NCBI GenBank assembly: GCA_902362595.1
Contig: CABIXF010000014.1
Span: 1-64,000, forward strand
Length of the DNA: 64,000 nucleotides
Source: Bacteroidaceae bacterium
GTDB lineage: Bacteria; Bacteroidota; Bacteroidia; Bacteroidales; Bacteroidaceae
Direction of reading: 5' to 3'
In this document: piece by piece, positions 35,472 through 43,809 of the stretch
Layout: each line of letters opens with the position of its first letter
Numbering within the stretch: the stretch's first letter is position 1
The notes under the pieces: model-generated
What the model saw: only the letters and a program-made list of their open reading frames with translations
Database searches by the model: none
What the model was told of the DNA's origin: nothing
Position numbers and translations under genes: made by a program

Positions 35472-37103
35472 ATGAAAACCAACACTATACTTACTTGTGC
35501 CTTACTGGCACTTACCACGATTAGTTGTAATGACTTGGATGTGGACATCAAATCTCAATATACGGAATATCCGGTTGATTCCGATATTGCCCTTGAGGCA
35601 AGAATCAGCAATGCTTATTATGCTTTTCGCGCTCCGTTGAACCGCCGTTACGATGAACTGCTTTCACTTAGTTCAGATGAATATTCAGCAGTTTGTTTCA
35701 ATGGCGGATGGCTGGATGGTCGTCAGTATTCCAATTGTTCCACTCACTCCTGGGAAGCTTCTGCCAACAACAACCAGTTGAATGTATACAGTGACATTTT
35801 GGCGGGAATCACCAATTGCAATCAGTTGTTGCAGGATTTGGGAGACACTAATCCGGAAGTCTCTAATCCGGTACGTGCGGCACGTGCGTTCTATACTTTC
35901 CTTCTGATGGATAATTTCGGCGATACGCCGATTGTGGATTACAAGCTGACACAAGGTTCAAAGACCATCAACCGCTCTCCGCGTGCAGATGTGGCCCGCT
36001 GGATTGAATCTGAGTTGCTGGATGTGCGGGATAAATGTCCGAGTGAGGTAAATGAGGCCACTTACGGTACACCTACCTGTTGGATGGTGGATGCGTTGTT
36101 GGCAAAATTGTATATCAACTGGAATGTGTATACACAGGATGTGACCAGTGCCTCTTGGAATCCCAATGCGTCGAATGAAAAATTGGACGACTGTATTGCG
36201 GCCTGCGACCGTATCATCAACTCTGGGCTATTTAACCTGAACGATGACTACAAGGAAAAATTCATGTACAACAACGGACCTCAAATCAAGGATTTTATTT
36301 ATGCGGTTCCTTATGAAGCAACTCTGAACCAGGGCATGTGTTACGCTCGTTACCGTACATGGCGGTATGGAGGTGCCAATGGTTTCTATACTACTGTGCT
36401 GACTCCTAGCTGTGGGGGTAACTTCGCCATGAATCCGGAATTTGCCGATTTGTTCTGTTTGCCAGGCGACCGTCGTAACGATGTGGTGGTGGGTGACCCT
36501 TCACAAGAAACGACGCCTGTGTATGAGTATGACCCGGTGACGGGAGAGGTGACGACTACTCCGCACATGTATGAAGGTAAACAGGTCGTTTTCACGAAAC
36601 ACATCACGTTGATTCGTGAAGATGGAGACTTGGATGTGGGGGCAGACGGTACGCAACAGGGTTACCGTTCCATTAAGTTCTATCCGGACCCGAACGACTA
36701 CAATGTATATGAACGTAATCAGGACAATGATATTCCAATTTTCCGTTATGCAGATATCCTTCTGACAAAATGTGAAGCGATTACCCGGGGAGGTACAGCC
36801 ACTTTGGGGGATACTCCGAAGAGTTTGTTCAACCAGATTCGTACGTATGTGTCTCCTAACCGGGACGGTTCGTTGAATATTGACCATAATCCATCATTGC
36901 AAGAGATTCTGGATGAACGGGGACGTGAGTTCCTGGACGAGCATTGGCGTCGTAACGATTTGATTCGTTTTGGAGATTATGAACGTGCCTGGGGATTTAA
37001 ATACATTAATCCCGATAACGCACAGTTGACCAGACGTATTTTCCCGTTGAGTCAGGATGTGTTGAACAGTAATACGAACTGGCAACAGAATGAGGGATAT
37101 TAA
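35472..37103 (+). CDS. SusD/RagB-family surface glycan-binding lipoprotein
   Basis: Start ATG 35472, with GGAGAG upstream, gives a lipoprotein signal MKTNTILTCALLALTTISC. The 543-residue protein shows the SusD helical scaffold: an N-terminal SYDELLSLSSDEYS-like region, an ARAFYTFLLMDNFGDTPIVDYK TPR-like segment and the C-terminal RYADILLTKCEAI ... LDERGREFLDEHWRRNDLIRFG signature, which is diagnostic. It caps the SusC barrel at the cell surface. Ends with a strong terminator, so the downstream fusion enzyme probably has its own transcript start or depends on read-through. Confidence 0.94.
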   Translation: MKTNTILTCALLALTTISCNDLDVDIKSQYTEYPVDSDIALEARISNAYYAFRAPLNRRYDELLSLSSDEYSAVCFNGGWLDGRQYSNCSTHSWEASANNNQLNVYSDILAGITNCNQLLQDLGDTNPEVSNPVRAARAFYTFLLMDNFGDTPIVDYKLTQGSKTINRSPRADVARWIESELLDVRDKCPSEVNEATYGTPTCWMVDALLAKLYINWNVYTQDVTSASWNPNASNEKLDDCIAACDRIINSGLFNLNDDYKEKFMYNNGPQIKDFIYAVPYEATLNQGMCYARYRTWRYGGANGFYTTVLTPSCGGNFAMNPEFADLFCLPGDRRNDVVVGDPSQETTPVYEYDPVTGEVTTTPHMYEGKQVVFTKHITLIREDGDLDVGADGTQQGYRSIKFYPDPNDYNVYERNQDNDIPIFRYADILLTKCEAITRGGTATLGDTPKSLFNQIRTYVSPNRDGSLNIDHNPSLQEILDERGREFLDEHWRRNDLIRFGDYERAWGFKYINPDNAQLTRRIFPLSQDVLNSNTNWQQNEGY

Positions 37104-37159
37104 AAGTTTATAAGGCTAAATTTTTATTCTTTTCAAAAACGGTTGTTTTTTAATTGTAT

Positions 37160-37220
37160 AGCTTCGTGTACAGAATAAGTTTGTAATCAGACTCCTTTTT
37201 TATGTACACGGAGCTTTTTT
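37160..37220 (+). terminator. Terminator after susD
   Basis: Stem AGCTTCGTGTACA (37160-37172) / TGTACACGGAGCT (37203-37215), one G-U pair, then six T. A weak -7 box (TCGATTTG, one mismatch) for the next gene lies at 37311-37318. Confidence 0.85.
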
Positions 37221-37351
37221 ATATCCTTTTAATCGGTTCGGGGAATTCGTTCTGTCTTTTTATTTCCTGGAAAATGAAACTGAATAAATTAAAATTTAGT
37301 AAATTAGCCGTCGATTTGGAGTATAAATGAAAAACAAAAAACTAAAAAAGC

Positions 37352-40300
37352 ATGAACACATTTTTCAGGCTGCTTGCCTTTGTTACTGTAATTTGCCTGG
37401 TGGGTACGAGTGATGCGAAATCAGCCAGGCAGGGCGCTTCTACTATGAAGAATATTGAAGTAGTAGTGCATCGTGGAGCCAATTATCTGGCTCCGGAAAA
37501 TACCGTTCCTTCTGCGCTGAAAGCACTTGAACATGGAGCTACCTGGGTAGAACTGGATGTAAGAAAAAGCAAGGACGGCATTTTATATAATTTGCATGAT
37601 GAAACTTTGGACCGGACAACCAACGGACATGGACCTATCCAGCTGGCTACTTCCTCTGAGATAGACCGCCTGGATGCCGGCGCATGGTTTAGTCCTGCTT
37701 TTCGAGGGGTGAAAGTTCCTCGCATTGAAACCATGTTGGATACGTTGAAGGGGAAAGCGCATGTCTTCTTTGATGTGAAGAAAGGGACTCCAGTATCAGA
37801 ACTGGTGAAACTGGTACGGCAGAAAGGATTTGAGCAGCAGAGTTTCTTCTGGTTTGCCGATGCGCAAATGTTGTCCGATTTCGTCAAGCTGGCTCCTGAA
37901 ATGAAAATCAAAGTCAACGCTTCCGATGTGGCTGGGCTTAAGAAATGGCAAGAGGTTTGTCGGCCGGCGTATGTGGAAGTTGATCCGGAGAAAATAACCA
38001 AGGAGTTTACGAATTACTGCCGTAAGAACGGTATTCTTATCATGGCGGCCATACAGAACGGAAACGAAGAAGCCTATAAAAAGGCTGTTCAGGTACGACC
38101 GGATTTGGTGAATATTGACCAGCCGGAACTTTGGCAGCGGGTAGTGGCCGAAAGTAACGGAAAATATGTGTACGACTTGTCTCATTACGTTGACCCGCGC
38201 ATCGGGTCGGAAGGACTGGGGCGTGTGTTTGTCGGACCGTCGTGTCCGTTTGGAATGGTGAAACCTTCGCCGGATTGTACGCCTTCGCCCAACAGCGGGT
38301 GGCTGCCGATGCCGGAACGGGTGGATGGCTTTGCACAGGTGCACGTCAGCGGTACGGGTGGCGGACCGAAATACGGTAATGTGCTGGTGATGCCGTTCGG
38401 TGACGGTATGGACCGTGTAAGCCATATTGATTACCGTGACTACGAAACGATTCAGCTGGGATATTATGATACCCGTTTCAAACAGAGTGGCATCCGTACG
38501 GAAATCACTACTTCGAACCGGGCTTCTTTCTATCGTTTCACGTATCCGGAGGATTCCTTGAAATCGTTGGCGGTGGATGCCGGTTTCTTTTTGGGAGAAA
38601 GCCCGATACCCGACGAGCGGGAAGCACAGCAGTTTGTCGGTTCCGAAATACAGGTGTTGTCCGACCATGAGGTGGCTGGTTATACTCGTATCCGTGGCGG
38701 ATGGAACAATGGAAAGGCATATACGGTGTATTTCTATGCGGAAACCGACCGTCCGTTTGTGCAGTCACTCACGTGGAAAGGCAACCGCATCAGCGACGCA
38801 CAGTCGCAGTATGATTCAGCGGAAAAAACCGGGGCTTTGCTGCGTTTTGCGAAATCCGACAAGGTGGTACAACTGAAAGTGGGTATTTCTTTCCTGAGCA
38901 GCCAGAAGGCCAAGTTCAATGCCCACTCAGAAATTCCTCACTGGTCGTTCGAAGAGGTGCACAACGGCTTGCTGGCGCAGTGGGAAAAGTTGTTCCAGAA
39001 AATAGAAATCGACCCGTCTGCTCCGGCAGCGAAGAAACGGATGTTCTACACTGCTTTGTATCACACCATGCTGATGCCGGTAGACCGTTCGGGGGAAAAC
39101 CCGCTCTGGAGTGATCCGGAACCTTATTATGATGATTTTTATGCCATTTGGGATACGTATCGCAGCTCGTTTCCGTTGATTACCTTGATTGACCCACAAC
39201 GTCAGGTGGATATCGTACGTTCTCTGATTAATATTTACAAACGTGACGGTTACATGCCCGATTCTCGTAGCGGAAACAGCAACGGACGTACGCAGGGAGG
39301 TTCCAATGCGGAAATCGTGATTGCCGATGCCTTTGCGAAAGGATTGAAAGGGATTGATTACGAACTGGGCTTACAGGCCATGCTGAAGGATGCCACAGTC
39401 CCTCCTGGCGACAACGAAGAAGCCGAAGGACGTGGGGGACTGATTCCTTACCTGGAATTGGGCTACATTCCTCACGGTATTGACCGGGCCGGCAACCGTA
39501 CCATCGAATATTCTTATTGTGATTATGCCATTGCACAGGTGGCCAAGGGGTTGGGAAAGGAAGACTTGTATCAGCAATATATGAAACAGTCTGAGAACTG
39601 GAAGAACCTGTGGCGCAGTGATTACGAGCATGCAGGTGCCAAAGGTTTCATCATGCCGCGCGACAAGGAAGGCAACTGGCTGGATTCCATCCCATTCGGA
39701 CACTCTACCCGTGTGCAGCCGAAATTCAAGTATACACCGGTTATTTTCGAAGGGCCGTGGTACACCAAGTGGTGGAGCATGTTCTTCTATGAAGCCAGCT
39801 CTTGGGAATATTCCTTGAGTATCCCGCACGACGTGCCGGGCTTGATTGAAAAATGCGGGGGAGCTGAAGCGTTTGAGAAGCGTCTGGATATCTTCTTCGA
39901 CAAAGGCTTCTTCAATGTCAACAATGAACCTTCGTTCCTGACTTCTTGTCTGTATCACTGGCTCGGAAAGCCTTGGCGTACGAGCGACCGTATCCGCGAA
40001 ATCATTGCGAAGAATTACAACGACGGTCCGATAGGGTTGCCGGGTAACGACGATTCGGGTGCCATGTCATCCTGGCTGGCTTTCCACATGGTGGGCTTGT
40101 ATCCCAATGCCGGACAGGATTACTACCTGATTCACACGCCGCTGCTGGCCTCTGCTACTTTCCATCTCGAAGGTGGTAAATACTTTAAGATTATCGCAGA
40201 GGGACTTTCTGACAAGAATTGCTACATCCAGAGCGTGACACTGAACGGAAAGGATTATCCGTATTCTACACTGCGTCATAAGGATGTCATTGCCGGTGGC

Positions 40301-40366
40301 GAACTGGTACTGAAAATGGGAAAGAAACCCGGAAACTGGGGAAAGGAAATGGGACTGGATAAATAG
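37352..40366 (+). CDS. Two-domain enzyme: glycerophosphodiester phosphodiesterase fused to GH92 alpha-mannosidase
   Basis: The 1004-residue secreted protein has a signal peptide (residues 1-22), then a complete GDPD domain (about 35-262): HRGANYLAPENT with His-40 and Glu-49, ELDVRKSKDG with Glu-67 and Asp-69, and LHDETLDRTTNG with His-82. From about residue 272 (YDLSHYVDPRIGSEGLGRVFVGPS) it is a full-length GH92 exo-alpha-mannosidase with CPFGMVKPSPD, GGSNAEIVIADAF, FNVNNEPSF and GNDDSGAMSSW (Asp-900/901, general-base region). The substrate could be a mannosyl glycan carrying phosphodiester links; some GH92 enzymes are known to act on mannose-1-phospho-mannose. Both domains look catalytically intact. 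The gene lies 3' of susCD and is followed 10 bp later by a small secreted protein. Confidence 0.9.
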   Translation: MNTFFRLLAFVTVICLVGTSDAKSARQGASTMKNIEVVVHRGANYLAPENTVPSALKALEHGATWVELDVRKSKDGILYNLHDETLDRTTNGHGPIQLATSSEIDRLDAGAWFSPAFRGVKVPRIETMLDTLKGKAHVFFDVKKGTPVSELVKLVRQKGFEQQSFFWFADAQMLSDFVKLAPEMKIKVNASDVAGLKKWQEVCRPAYVEVDPEKITKEFTNYCRKNGILIMAAIQNGNEEAYKKAVQVRPDLVNIDQPELWQRVVAESNGKYVYDLSHYVDPRIGSEGLGRVFVGPSCPFGMVKPSPDCTPSPNSGWLPMPERVDGFAQVHVSGTGGGPKYGNVLVMPFGDGMDRVSHIDYRDYETIQLGYYDTRFKQSGIRTEITTSNRASFYRFTYPEDSLKSLAVDAGFFLGESPIPDEREAQQFVGSEIQVLSDHEVAGYTRIRGGWNNGKAYTVYFYAETDRPFVQSLTWKGNRISDAQSQYDSAEKTGALLRFAKSDKVVQLKVGISFLSSQKAKFNAHSEIPHWSFEEVHNGLLAQWEKLFQKIEIDPSAPAAKKRMFYTALYHTMLMPVDRSGENPLWSDPEPYYDDFYAIWDTYRSSFPLITLIDPQRQVDIVRSLINIYKRDGYMPDSRSGNSNGRTQGGSNAEIVIADAFAKGLKGIDYELGLQAMLKDATVPPGDNEEAEGRGGLIPYLELGYIPHGIDRAGNRTIEYSYCDYAIAQVAKGLGKEDLYQQYMKQSENWKNLWRSDYEHAGAKGFIMPRDKEGNWLDSIPFGHSTRVQPKFKYTPVIFEGPWYTKWWSMFFYEASSWEYSLSIPHDVPGLIEKCGGAEAFEKRLDIFFDKGFFNVNNEPSFLTSCLYHWLGKPWRTSDRIREIIAKNYNDGPIGLPGNDDSGAMSSWLAFHMVGLYPNAGQDYYLIHTPLLASATFHLEGGKYFKIIAEGLSDKNCYIQSVTLNGKDYPYSTLRHKDVIAGGELVLKMGKKPGNWGKEMGLDK

Positions 40367-40376
40367 AGGAACGCGT

Positions 40377-40931
40377 ATGAAAAAGAAATATCTTATCGGT
40401 TTTTTTGCGGCATGCCTGCTGGGTACGGGCATGCTGCCGGCACAGACCGTCGTGTCGGACACATTGAAGTTCGTGTTTAAGTTGCACGGACAGACCCGCC
40501 GTTATCAGGTGGTTTTCTGTGAACAGGATGGCGGCTTACGGATGAAGTGGGGTATAGAACGCAACCTGCATTGGCAGTCGGGCAGTTACACCATGACTCC
40601 GAAAGCCCTGGAAAGCGGAAGTCAGCTGTGTTTCTTGCAGCCGGATGATGGAAGTCACTTGCAGCTGTCGGATGCGGAAACTGTGTATGTGCTGTCGCAG
40701 AAAGCCTTGAAACAGTTGAAGGAGACGGGAAGCATGGACTTTAACCACACAACCTATGACCGGGTGGAAGATGCGTCGGAGAAGAATGCCGGACGTCCGT
40801 TGCTCCACGTGGTCGACCGTTACGAGGGCGGAGAAATGTGGATATGGGACAATCCGTCGTTGCCCATCATCTGGCGGATGGCAAACAATCCGCTGGAAGT
40901 GAACTGGCAGGTGGAAGTGATGAAAAAGTGA
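40377..40931 (+). CDS. Small secreted protein coupled to the GDPD-GH92 gene
   Basis: 184 residues with a signal peptide (KKYLIGFFAACLLGTGMLPAQ). The mature part looks like a beta-sandwich (TLKFVFKLHGQTRRYQVVF, WGIERNLHWQSGSYTM, RPLLHVVDRYEGGEMWIWDNPSLPIIWRM). It starts 10 bp after the preceding stop, with AGAGGA as a ribosome site, and so is co-expressed with the fusion enzyme. No family recognised; a carbohydrate-binding or accessory role is guesswork from context. Confidence 0.7.
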   Translation: MKKKYLIGFFAACLLGTGMLPAQTVVSDTLKFVFKLHGQTRRYQVVFCEQDGGLRMKWGIERNLHWQSGSYTMTPKALESGSQLCFLQPDDGSHLQLSDAETVYVLSQKALKQLKETGSMDFNHTTYDRVEDASEKNAGRPLLHVVDRYEGGEMWIWDNPSLPIIWRMANNPLEVNWQVEVMKK

Positions 40932-40968
40932 TGAAATAGAATATATCGCAGATTTTGTTTTTTTGTCG

Positions 40969-40976
40969 TACCTTTG
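40969..40976 (+). promoter_or_regulatory. -7 box TACCTTTG for mazG
   Basis: Perfect TAnnTTTG 28 bp upstream of the mazG start. Confidence 0.55.
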
Positions 40977-41004
40977 CAGGGCAAAAACAGAAAGGATTTA
41001 AATC

Positions 41005-41790
41005 ATGCATACAAGAGAAGAAAAATTGGAAGCGTTCGGACGTCTGCTCGACGTGCTGGACGAGTTGAGGGTGAAATGTCCGTGGGACCGCAAACAGACG
41101 AACGAAAGTTTGCGTCCGAACACCATTGAAGAGGTGTATGAACTCTGTGATGCCCTGATGAAGGACGACAAGAAAAACATCTGCAAGGAATTGGGCGATG
41201 TGTTGCTTCACGTGGTGTTCTATGCCAAGATTGGCAGTGAGACCGGTGATTTTGACATCAAGGACGTGTGCGACAAGTTGTGCGACAAACTGATATTCCG
41301 TCATCCGCATGTCTTTGGAGAAGTGAAGGCAGAAACCGCAGAGCAGGTGTCTGAGAACTGGGAGCAAATCAAACTGAAGGAAAAAGACGGCAACAAGTCG
41401 GTCTTGAGCGGTGTGCCCGAGGCTCTTCCTTCCTTGATAAAGGCCTATCGTATTCAGGACAAGGCTCGCAACGTAGGCTTCGATTGGGAAGAACGTGAGC
41501 AGGTGTGGAACAAGGTAAAAGAGGAAATTGGAGAGTTCGAGACAGAAGTAGGACAGATGGACAAGGACAAGGCAGAAGCCGAGTTCGGCGATGTGATGTT
41601 CAGCCTGATCAATGCAGCCCGGCTCTATAAGATAAATCCAGACAATGCGCTGGAGCGGACCAACCAGAAGTTTATCCGTCGTTTCAATTACTTGGAAGCA
41701 CATACCATCAAGGAAGGGAAGAATCTGAACGATATGTCGCTGGAAGAGATGGATGCCATCTGGAACGAGGCAAAGGCAAAAGGTCTCTGA
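41005..41790 (+). CDS. mazG: Nucleoside triphosphate pyrophosphohydrolase MazG
   Basis: House-cleaning enzyme that hydrolyses (d)NTPs to NMP and pyrophosphate. The 261-residue protein has two MazG repeats, each with the EExxE-x(n)-ExxD pattern: EEVYELCDALMKDDKKNICKELGDVLLHVVF and EEIGEFETEVGQ ... KAEAEFGDVMFSLINAAR. The opening LLDVLDELRVKCPWDRKQTNESLRPNTI and the RHPHVFGEV motif are hallmark MazG features. Single gene with its own promoter. Confidence 0.95.
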   Translation: MHTREEKLEAFGRLLDVLDELRVKCPWDRKQTNESLRPNTIEEVYELCDALMKDDKKNICKELGDVLLHVVFYAKIGSETGDFDIKDVCDKLCDKLIFRHPHVFGEVKAETAEQVSENWEQIKLKEKDGNKSVLSGVPEALPSLIKAYRIQDKARNVGFDWEEREQVWNKVKEEIGEFETEVGQMDKDKAEAEFGDVMFSLINAARLYKINPDNALERTNQKFIRRFNYLEAHTIKEGKNLNDMSLEEMDAIWNEAKAKGL

Positions 41791-41897
41791 TTGGAGGTAT
41801 ATGCCGGCTGTGTGTTTCAAAGTGTCGTTCGGTGGGCGTAAATGTTTCTTTCTGGAAAAATATCTTCCTAAAAGCGTGACATATAGAAAGATTTGTC

Positions 41898-41905
41898 TAC
41901 CTTTG
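41898..41905 (+). promoter_or_regulatory. -7 box TACCTTTG for the ACT/PFL operon
   Basis: Perfect TAnnTTTG 32 bp upstream of the ACT protein start at 41938; the 147-bp gap otherwise shows nothing distinct. Confidence 0.6.
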
Positions 41906-41937
41906 CGGAACATGAACAACAAATTTGTAGAAAGAAA

Positions 41938-42213
41938 ATGGTGAACAAAGCTATTATTACAGTGGTAGGAAAGGATACCGTGGGTATCATTGCTCAGGTA
42001 TGTACCTATCTGGCAGAAAACAAAGTGAATATTCTGGATATCTCTCAGACCATCGTGCAGGAATATTTTACGATGATGATGATTGTGGATATGACCAAAC
42101 TGGAAAAACCTTTTGAAGAGGTCGTTACCGAACTGACCAATGTCGGTGCGGAAATCGGGGTACAGATTAAGTGCCAGCGCGAGGAAATCTTTGACAAAAT
42201 GCATCGTATCTAA
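41938..42213 (+). CDS. ACT-domain protein (UPF0237 type)
   Basis: Start ATG 41938, after the promoter. The 91-residue protein is a single ACT domain: [52 protein letters not shown] domains bind small ligands, often amino acids. It is 17 bp upstream of the PFL-family gene, a pairing conserved in many bacteria and archaea (UPF0237-UPF0210), so the two probably act together; their biochemical role is not established. Confidence 0.9.
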   Translation: MVNKAIITVVGKDTVGIIAQVCTYLAENKVNILDISQTIVQEYFTMMMIVDMTKLEKPFEEVVTELTNVGAEIGVQIKCQREEIFDKMHRI

Positions 42214-42230
42214 CGAAAAGGAGAAACGGT

Positions 42231-43595
42231 ATGATCAATATAACAGAGGTACTGGAAACCAATAAGATGATAGAGCAGGAAAACCTGGATGTGCGTACCA
42301 TTACGATGGGTATCAACCTGTTGGACTGTGCGGACAGTAACTTGGAGGTGCTTTGTCAGAATATATACAACAAAATTATCGGACTGGCAAAAGACCTGGT
42401 GAAGACGGGAGAGGACATTTCCAAGGAATTTGGAATTCCTATCGTGAACAAGCGTATTTCCATCACACCGATAGCCTTGGTAGGAGGTACGGCTTGCAAG
42501 ACGCCGGATGATTATGTGCAGATTGCCAAAACTTTGGACAAGGTGGCCGGAGAACTGGGGGTCAACTTTATCGGCGGTTATTCTGCGATAGTTTCCAAAG
42601 GAATGAGCCGCAGCGACGAGTTGCTGATTCGTTCCATCCCGAAAGCTCTGGCTTGTACGGAGCGCATCTGTAGTTCCGTGAACGTAGGTTCCACCAAGAC
42701 GGGCATCAACATGGATGCGGTGAAACTGATGGGCGAAATCATCAAGGAAACGGCCGAAATGACCAAGGAACGCGATTCGTTGGGTTGTGCCAAACTGGTG
42801 GTGCTCTGTAATGCCCCTGATGACAACCCCTTCATGGCGGGAGCCTTCCATGGTGTATCCGAGCCGGATGCAGTGATTAACGTGGGTGTCAGCGGTCCGG
42901 GCGTGGTGAAATATGCCTTGGAGCAAATCCGCGGAAAGAGTTTCGAAGTGCTTTGTGAAACCATCAAGCGCACGGCGTTCAAGATTACGCGTGTGGGACA
43001 GCTGGTGGCTCAGGAGGCTTCACGCCGTCTGAATGTGCCGTTCGGTATCATCGACCTATCACTGGCTCCGACGCCGGCGGTGGGCGATAGTGTGGCTGAA
43101 ATCCTGCAGGAAATCGGACTGGAATATCCGGGAGCTCCGGGAACGACGGCAGCCTTGGCCTTGCTGAACGACCAGGTGAAGAAGGGAGGCGTGATGGCGT
43201 CTTCGTATGTGGGCGGACTCAGTGGTGCCTTCATTCCAGTCAGTGAAGACCAGGGAATGATTGATGCCGTAGAAGCGGGTGCCCTGACGATTGAGAAACT
43301 GGAGGCCATGACTTGTGTCTGCTCTGTAGGTCTGGATATGATTGCCATTCCGGGAAGCACGTCTGCTGCTACCATTTCGGGGGTAATCGCCGACGAGGCA
43401 GCCATTGGAATGGTGAACCAGAAGACCACGGCAGTACGTGTGATTCCGGTTATCGGCAAGGAAGTGGGCGAAACAGTGGAATTCGGTGGCTTGCTGGGAC
43501 ATGCTCCGGTCATGCCAGTCAACCGTTACAGCTGTGAGGCTTTCGTGAACCGTGGCGGACGGATTCCGGCACCGATTCACAGCTTTAAGAACTGA
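42231..43595 (+). CDS. PFL-family protein (UPF0210/DUF711)
   Basis: 454 residues, cytoplasmic, matching the UPF0210 family over its full length: opening [28 protein letters not shown], central [46 protein letters not shown] and C-terminal [26 protein letters not shown]. The fold is related to pyruvate formate-lyase-like barrels, but no glycyl radical motif is present and activity is unknown. It is in an operon with the ACT protein and followed by a strong terminator. Confidence 0.9.
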   Translation: MINITEVLETNKMIEQENLDVRTITMGINLLDCADSNLEVLCQNIYNKIIGLAKDLVKTGEDISKEFGIPIVNKRISITPIALVGGTACKTPDDYVQIAKTLDKVAGELGVNFIGGYSAIVSKGMSRSDELLIRSIPKALACTERICSSVNVGSTKTGINMDAVKLMGEIIKETAEMTKERDSLGCAKLVVLCNAPDDNPFMAGAFHGVSEPDAVINVGVSGPGVVKYALEQIRGKSFEVLCETIKRTAFKITRVGQLVAQEASRRLNVPFGIIDLSLAPTPAVGDSVAEILQEIGLEYPGAPGTTAALALLNDQVKKGGVMASSYVGGLSGAFIPVSEDQGMIDAVEAGALTIEKLEAMTCVCSVGLDMIAIPGSTSAATISGVIADEAAIGMVNQKTTAVRVIPVIGKEVGETVEFGGLLGHAPVMPVNRYSCEAFVNRGGRIPAPIHSFKN

Positions 43596-43623
43596 TATTG
43601 ACATCGAACATAGTATAGAAAAG

Positions 43624-43666
43624 AGGGAGGCTCAGCCGGTTGGACAACCGTTGAGCCTCCCTTTCT
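43624..43666. terminator. Strong terminator after the PFL gene
   Basis: Stem AGGGAGGCTCA (43624-43634) / TGAGCCTCCCT (43652-43662) with an inner CCGGTT/AACCG arm, then TTTCTCTT; an A-run on the other side makes it usable in both directions. Confidence 0.85.
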
Positions 43667-43779
43667 CTTATAACCTTAATACGATGGTAATTGTATTTAC
43701 TCTTTTTATATAACAACTTGAGGCGGAAAATGTTTTGCTGGAGGACGGAAAAAGTGCTAGGACACTGCCGGATTTGTGC

Positions 43780-43787
43780 TATCTTTG
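43780..43787 (+). promoter_or_regulatory. -7 box TATCTTTG for the helicase gene
   Basis: Perfect TAnnTTTG 23 bp before the start at 43810. Confidence 0.6.
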
Positions 43788-43809
43788 CGGCAGAAATATT
43801 TTGACCTGT

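Noticed and set aside
40867..42204. 445-codon open frame on the minus strand opposite mazG and the ACT gene
   Set aside because: It runs antisense to two clear families and has no recognisable motif; long shadow frames are common opposite such genes.
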